Shown here piece by piece: positions 5,125-5,979 of a stretch of 5,979 bases of DNA (position 1 is the first letter of the stretch; each line of letters begins with the position of its first letter). The position numbers were made by a program, and so were the translations under genes. The notes beneath the pieces are model-generated. The model was given only the letters and a program-made list of their open reading frames with translations, was not told where the DNA came from and made no database searches. The stretch comes from Minisyncoccota bacterium. GTDB lineage: Bacteria; Patescibacteriota; Minisyncoccia; Phycocordibacterales; UBA2100. The stretch is taken from positions 1-5,979 of the forward strand of contig JAGVDT010000107.1 of the NCBI GenBank assembly GCA_020058565.1, in the 5' to 3' direction.

Positions 5125-5261
5125 ATCGGACAATTGTACTTTATAGGGAGTATAAAAACAGCAAAATGTGGCTTATCGTAAGCATCTTTGGCCCACACCG
5201 CACACTAGACGCTGAATCCTTAACTTTTTATACAGTTAATGTTACGTAGTATCTATGGGTA
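4974..5261. other. AT-rich divergent spacer, no gene called
   Basis: Between the divergent membrane-protein and yraN genes. Besides DnaA-like boxes it has a 6-bp stem TTAACT/AGTTAA (5220-5225 and 5234-5239, loop TTTTATAC) and AT-rich runs around 5130-5160 and 5220-5245. Open frames on both strands here have no ribosome binding site or recognisable motif. Confidence 0.6.
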
Positions 5262-5280
5262 ATGTTTTCACGGGAAACAT
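5262..5280. promoter_or_regulatory. parS-like palindrome (candidate ParB site)
   Basis: ATGTTTTC (5262-5269) pairs with GGAAACAT (5273-5280) around ACG, with one G-T pair. Aligned to the parS consensus TGTTNCACGTGAAACA without gaps, 5264-5279 matches 12 of 15 specified bases; allowing one inserted T improves the left arm. It lies 24 bp upstream of the start of the yraN promoter -10 region and near DnaA-like boxes. Confidence 0.35.
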
Positions 5281-5285
5281 TCGGC

Positions 5286-5314
5286 TTAACAAACAGCTCT
5301 GTCTGCAATATATT
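5286..5314 (+). promoter_or_regulatory. Promoter of yraN (strong match, leaderless geometry)
   Basis: TTAACA (5286-5291, 5 of 6) and TATATT (5309-5314, 5 of 6) with a 17-bp spacer. The -10 box ends 7 nt before ATG 5322, so the transcript should begin at or within a base or two of the start codon. This also rules out the longer frame starting at 5262. Confidence 0.75.
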
Positions 5315-5321
5315 TGCCGGA

Positions 5322-5717
5322 ATGGATTCCGGTGACCTGACAAAGAGAAAGATCGGTGAGCTCGGCGAGGGGATTGCTGCGGAGTTCCTGCGGAGAAAGG
5401 GGTTCAAGGTTATCGCACGAAACTACCGTAAGCCGTGGGGAGAAATTGATATCATAGCGGAGCGAGAGGGGGTTGTGCGATTTGTTGAAGTGAAGTCGGT
5501 TACACGTGAATCATCCGAAGATGTTTCGCGTGAAAGCAACGAACATCGCCCAGAAGAACTTGTGCACGCTCACAAGCTCCAAAAACTCGCCAGGACAGCC
5601 GAAATGTACATGAACCATGAAAATGACCAGCGAGACTTCCAAATCGACGTAGTCGGCGTTTTTTTGGACGTGGCAAGGCGCAGAGCGCGCTGCCGTCTTT
5701 TTGAGCAGGCTCTATAG
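5322..5717 (+). CDS. yraN: YraN/UPF0102 family protein, predicted PD-(D/E)XK nuclease fold
   Basis: A widespread small protein whose fold resembles Holliday-junction resolvases and restriction enzymes; its cellular role is not settled. The 131-residue product carries the family pattern in order: KIGELGEGIAAEFLRRKGF (E16), ARNYR (N34), GEIDIIA (40-46, D43), FVEVKSV (E56, K58), a helix with HAHKLQKLARTAEMYM (83-98) and the closing strand FQIDVVGVFLD. E16, D43, E56 and K58 form the expected metal-binding site. The stretch between EVK and HAHKL (about 61-82) is longer and more acidic than in proteobacterial members, a form I associate with Patescibacteria. The ATG at 5322 is picked from the promoter geometry and family start; a frame back to 5262 exists but runs across the promoter. 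No Shine-Dalgarno sequence is present. Confidence 0.92.
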   Translation: MDSGDLTKRKIGELGEGIAAEFLRRKGFKVIARNYRKPWGEIDIIAEREGVVRFVEVKSVTRESSEDVSRESNEHRPEELVHAHKLQKLARTAEMYMNHENDQRDFQIDVVGVFLDVARRRARCRLFEQAL

Positions 5718-5730
5718 GACATATAGGACA
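5713..5730 (+). repeat. Tandem 9-bp duplication at the yraN stop
   Basis: TATAGGACA occurs twice without a gap (5713-5721 and 5722-5730). The first unit contains the TAG stop codon. TATAGGAC also occurs at 5005-5012. Confidence 0.6.
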
Positions 5731-5906
5731 CTAATGTCTCCATCGCGCTGGGGGACTTCTGTGGTGCGCCCTCGGCGCGGCAGAGGTTAGCTATTCGCTG
5801 CACCATTCGCGAGAGGTTGAGCGATAGAACGCCAGTGCGGCACACAAACGGCGCAAGATTGCTTGACTCAGCGCACAGTGTCTAGATATCGGATGCCGGC
5901 AATTCT
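5718..5906. other. Short spacer between yraN and tRNA-Pro
   Basis: About 190 bp with a small GC hairpin (GCGCC, loop CTC, GGCGC, 5766-5778) and no T-run. I see no gene and no clear terminator for yraN. A minus-strand frame (5845-5570) is mostly antisense to yraN and shows no family features. Confidence 0.5.
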
Positions 5907-5935
5907 TTCAAAATCCAGTAAAACCGTGCTAGATT
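5907..5935 (+). promoter_or_regulatory. Promoter of tRNA-Pro
   Basis: TTCAAA (5907-5912, 4 of 6) and TAGATT (5930-5935) with a 17-bp spacer. TG one base before the -10 (TGCTAGATT) makes an extended -10. The tRNA begins 9 nt after the box. Confidence 0.65.
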
Positions 5936-5943
5936 TCACAGAA

Positions 5944-5979
5944 CGGGGCGTAGTATACCGGTAGTACGCTTGCTTTGGG
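5944..5979 (+). tRNA. tRNA-Pro(UGG), 5' half, cut by window end
   Basis: CGGGGCG acceptor strand, TA, D arm GTAT...GTAC, G26, anticodon stem CTTGC and loop bases TTTGGG (anticodon TGG) match the 5' half of a bacterial tRNA-Pro. The 3' half lies outside the window. Confidence 0.88.

Noticed and set aside
5031..5249. Frames on both strands in the 4974-5261 spacer
   Set aside because: GTG or unsupported ATG starts, no recognisable motif, and they overlap regulatory-looking AT-rich DNA.
5570..5845. 91-codon minus-strand frame over the yraN end
   Set aside because: Mostly antisense to conserved yraN codons, with no promoter or family features.

Overview
The window reads as a stretch of a small-genome bacterium, most plausibly a member of the Candidate Phyla Radiation (Patescibacteria, Parcubacteria-like). 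This is inference. It rests on the style of the UPF0102/YraN protein, starts without Shine-Dalgarno sequences that sit 6-7 nt behind -10-like boxes, tRNA genes with no encoded CCA, and several families of tiny palindromic repeats, some inserted in frame in housekeeping genes. Base composition looks near 50% GC. No phage, transposase, CRISPR or toxin-antitoxin genes are visible.

Layout, left to right. (1) 2-424 (+): C-terminal part of a XerC/XerD-type tyrosine recombinase, cut by the window edge, with two palindromes inside its reading frame and a GC-rich hairpin after its stop. (2) 425-910: no convincing gene. (3) 911-1735 (+): exodeoxyribonuclease III (xth) with all catalytic residues and a repeat-derived peptide insertion. 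(4) 1736-2188: non-coding convergent spacer with two DnaA-box-like sequences, several overlapping alternative hairpins, a two-tier bidirectional terminator and nested mini-repeats. (5) 2189-3658 (-): CCA-adding tRNA nucleotidyltransferase with an HD domain, directly downstream of tRNA-Arg(UCG) (3685-3756, -). (6) 3757-3860: 104-bp divergent promoter region. (7) tRNA-Gly(GCC) (3861-3931, +). (8) 3969-4913 (-): unrecognised secreted/membrane protein with a signal peptide, a Gly/Ser/Pro linker and three transmembrane helices. (9) 4914-5321: AT-rich divergent spacer with DnaA-box-like sequences, a parS-like palindrome and two promoters. (10) 5322-5717 (+): YraN/UPF0102 nuclease-fold protein. (11) 5718-5943: no gene seen. 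(12) 5944 to the end (+): 5' half of tRNA-Pro(UGG).

Functional themes are DNA maintenance (recombinase, AP endonuclease/exonuclease, YraN) and tRNA maturation (three CCA-less tRNAs and the enzyme that adds CCA). I see no clearly new multi-gene system. The most interesting signals are the in-frame palindromic mini-repeats, the repeated leaderless-promoter geometry, the DnaA-box/parS-like spacer at 4914-5321, and the unknown three-helix surface protein.
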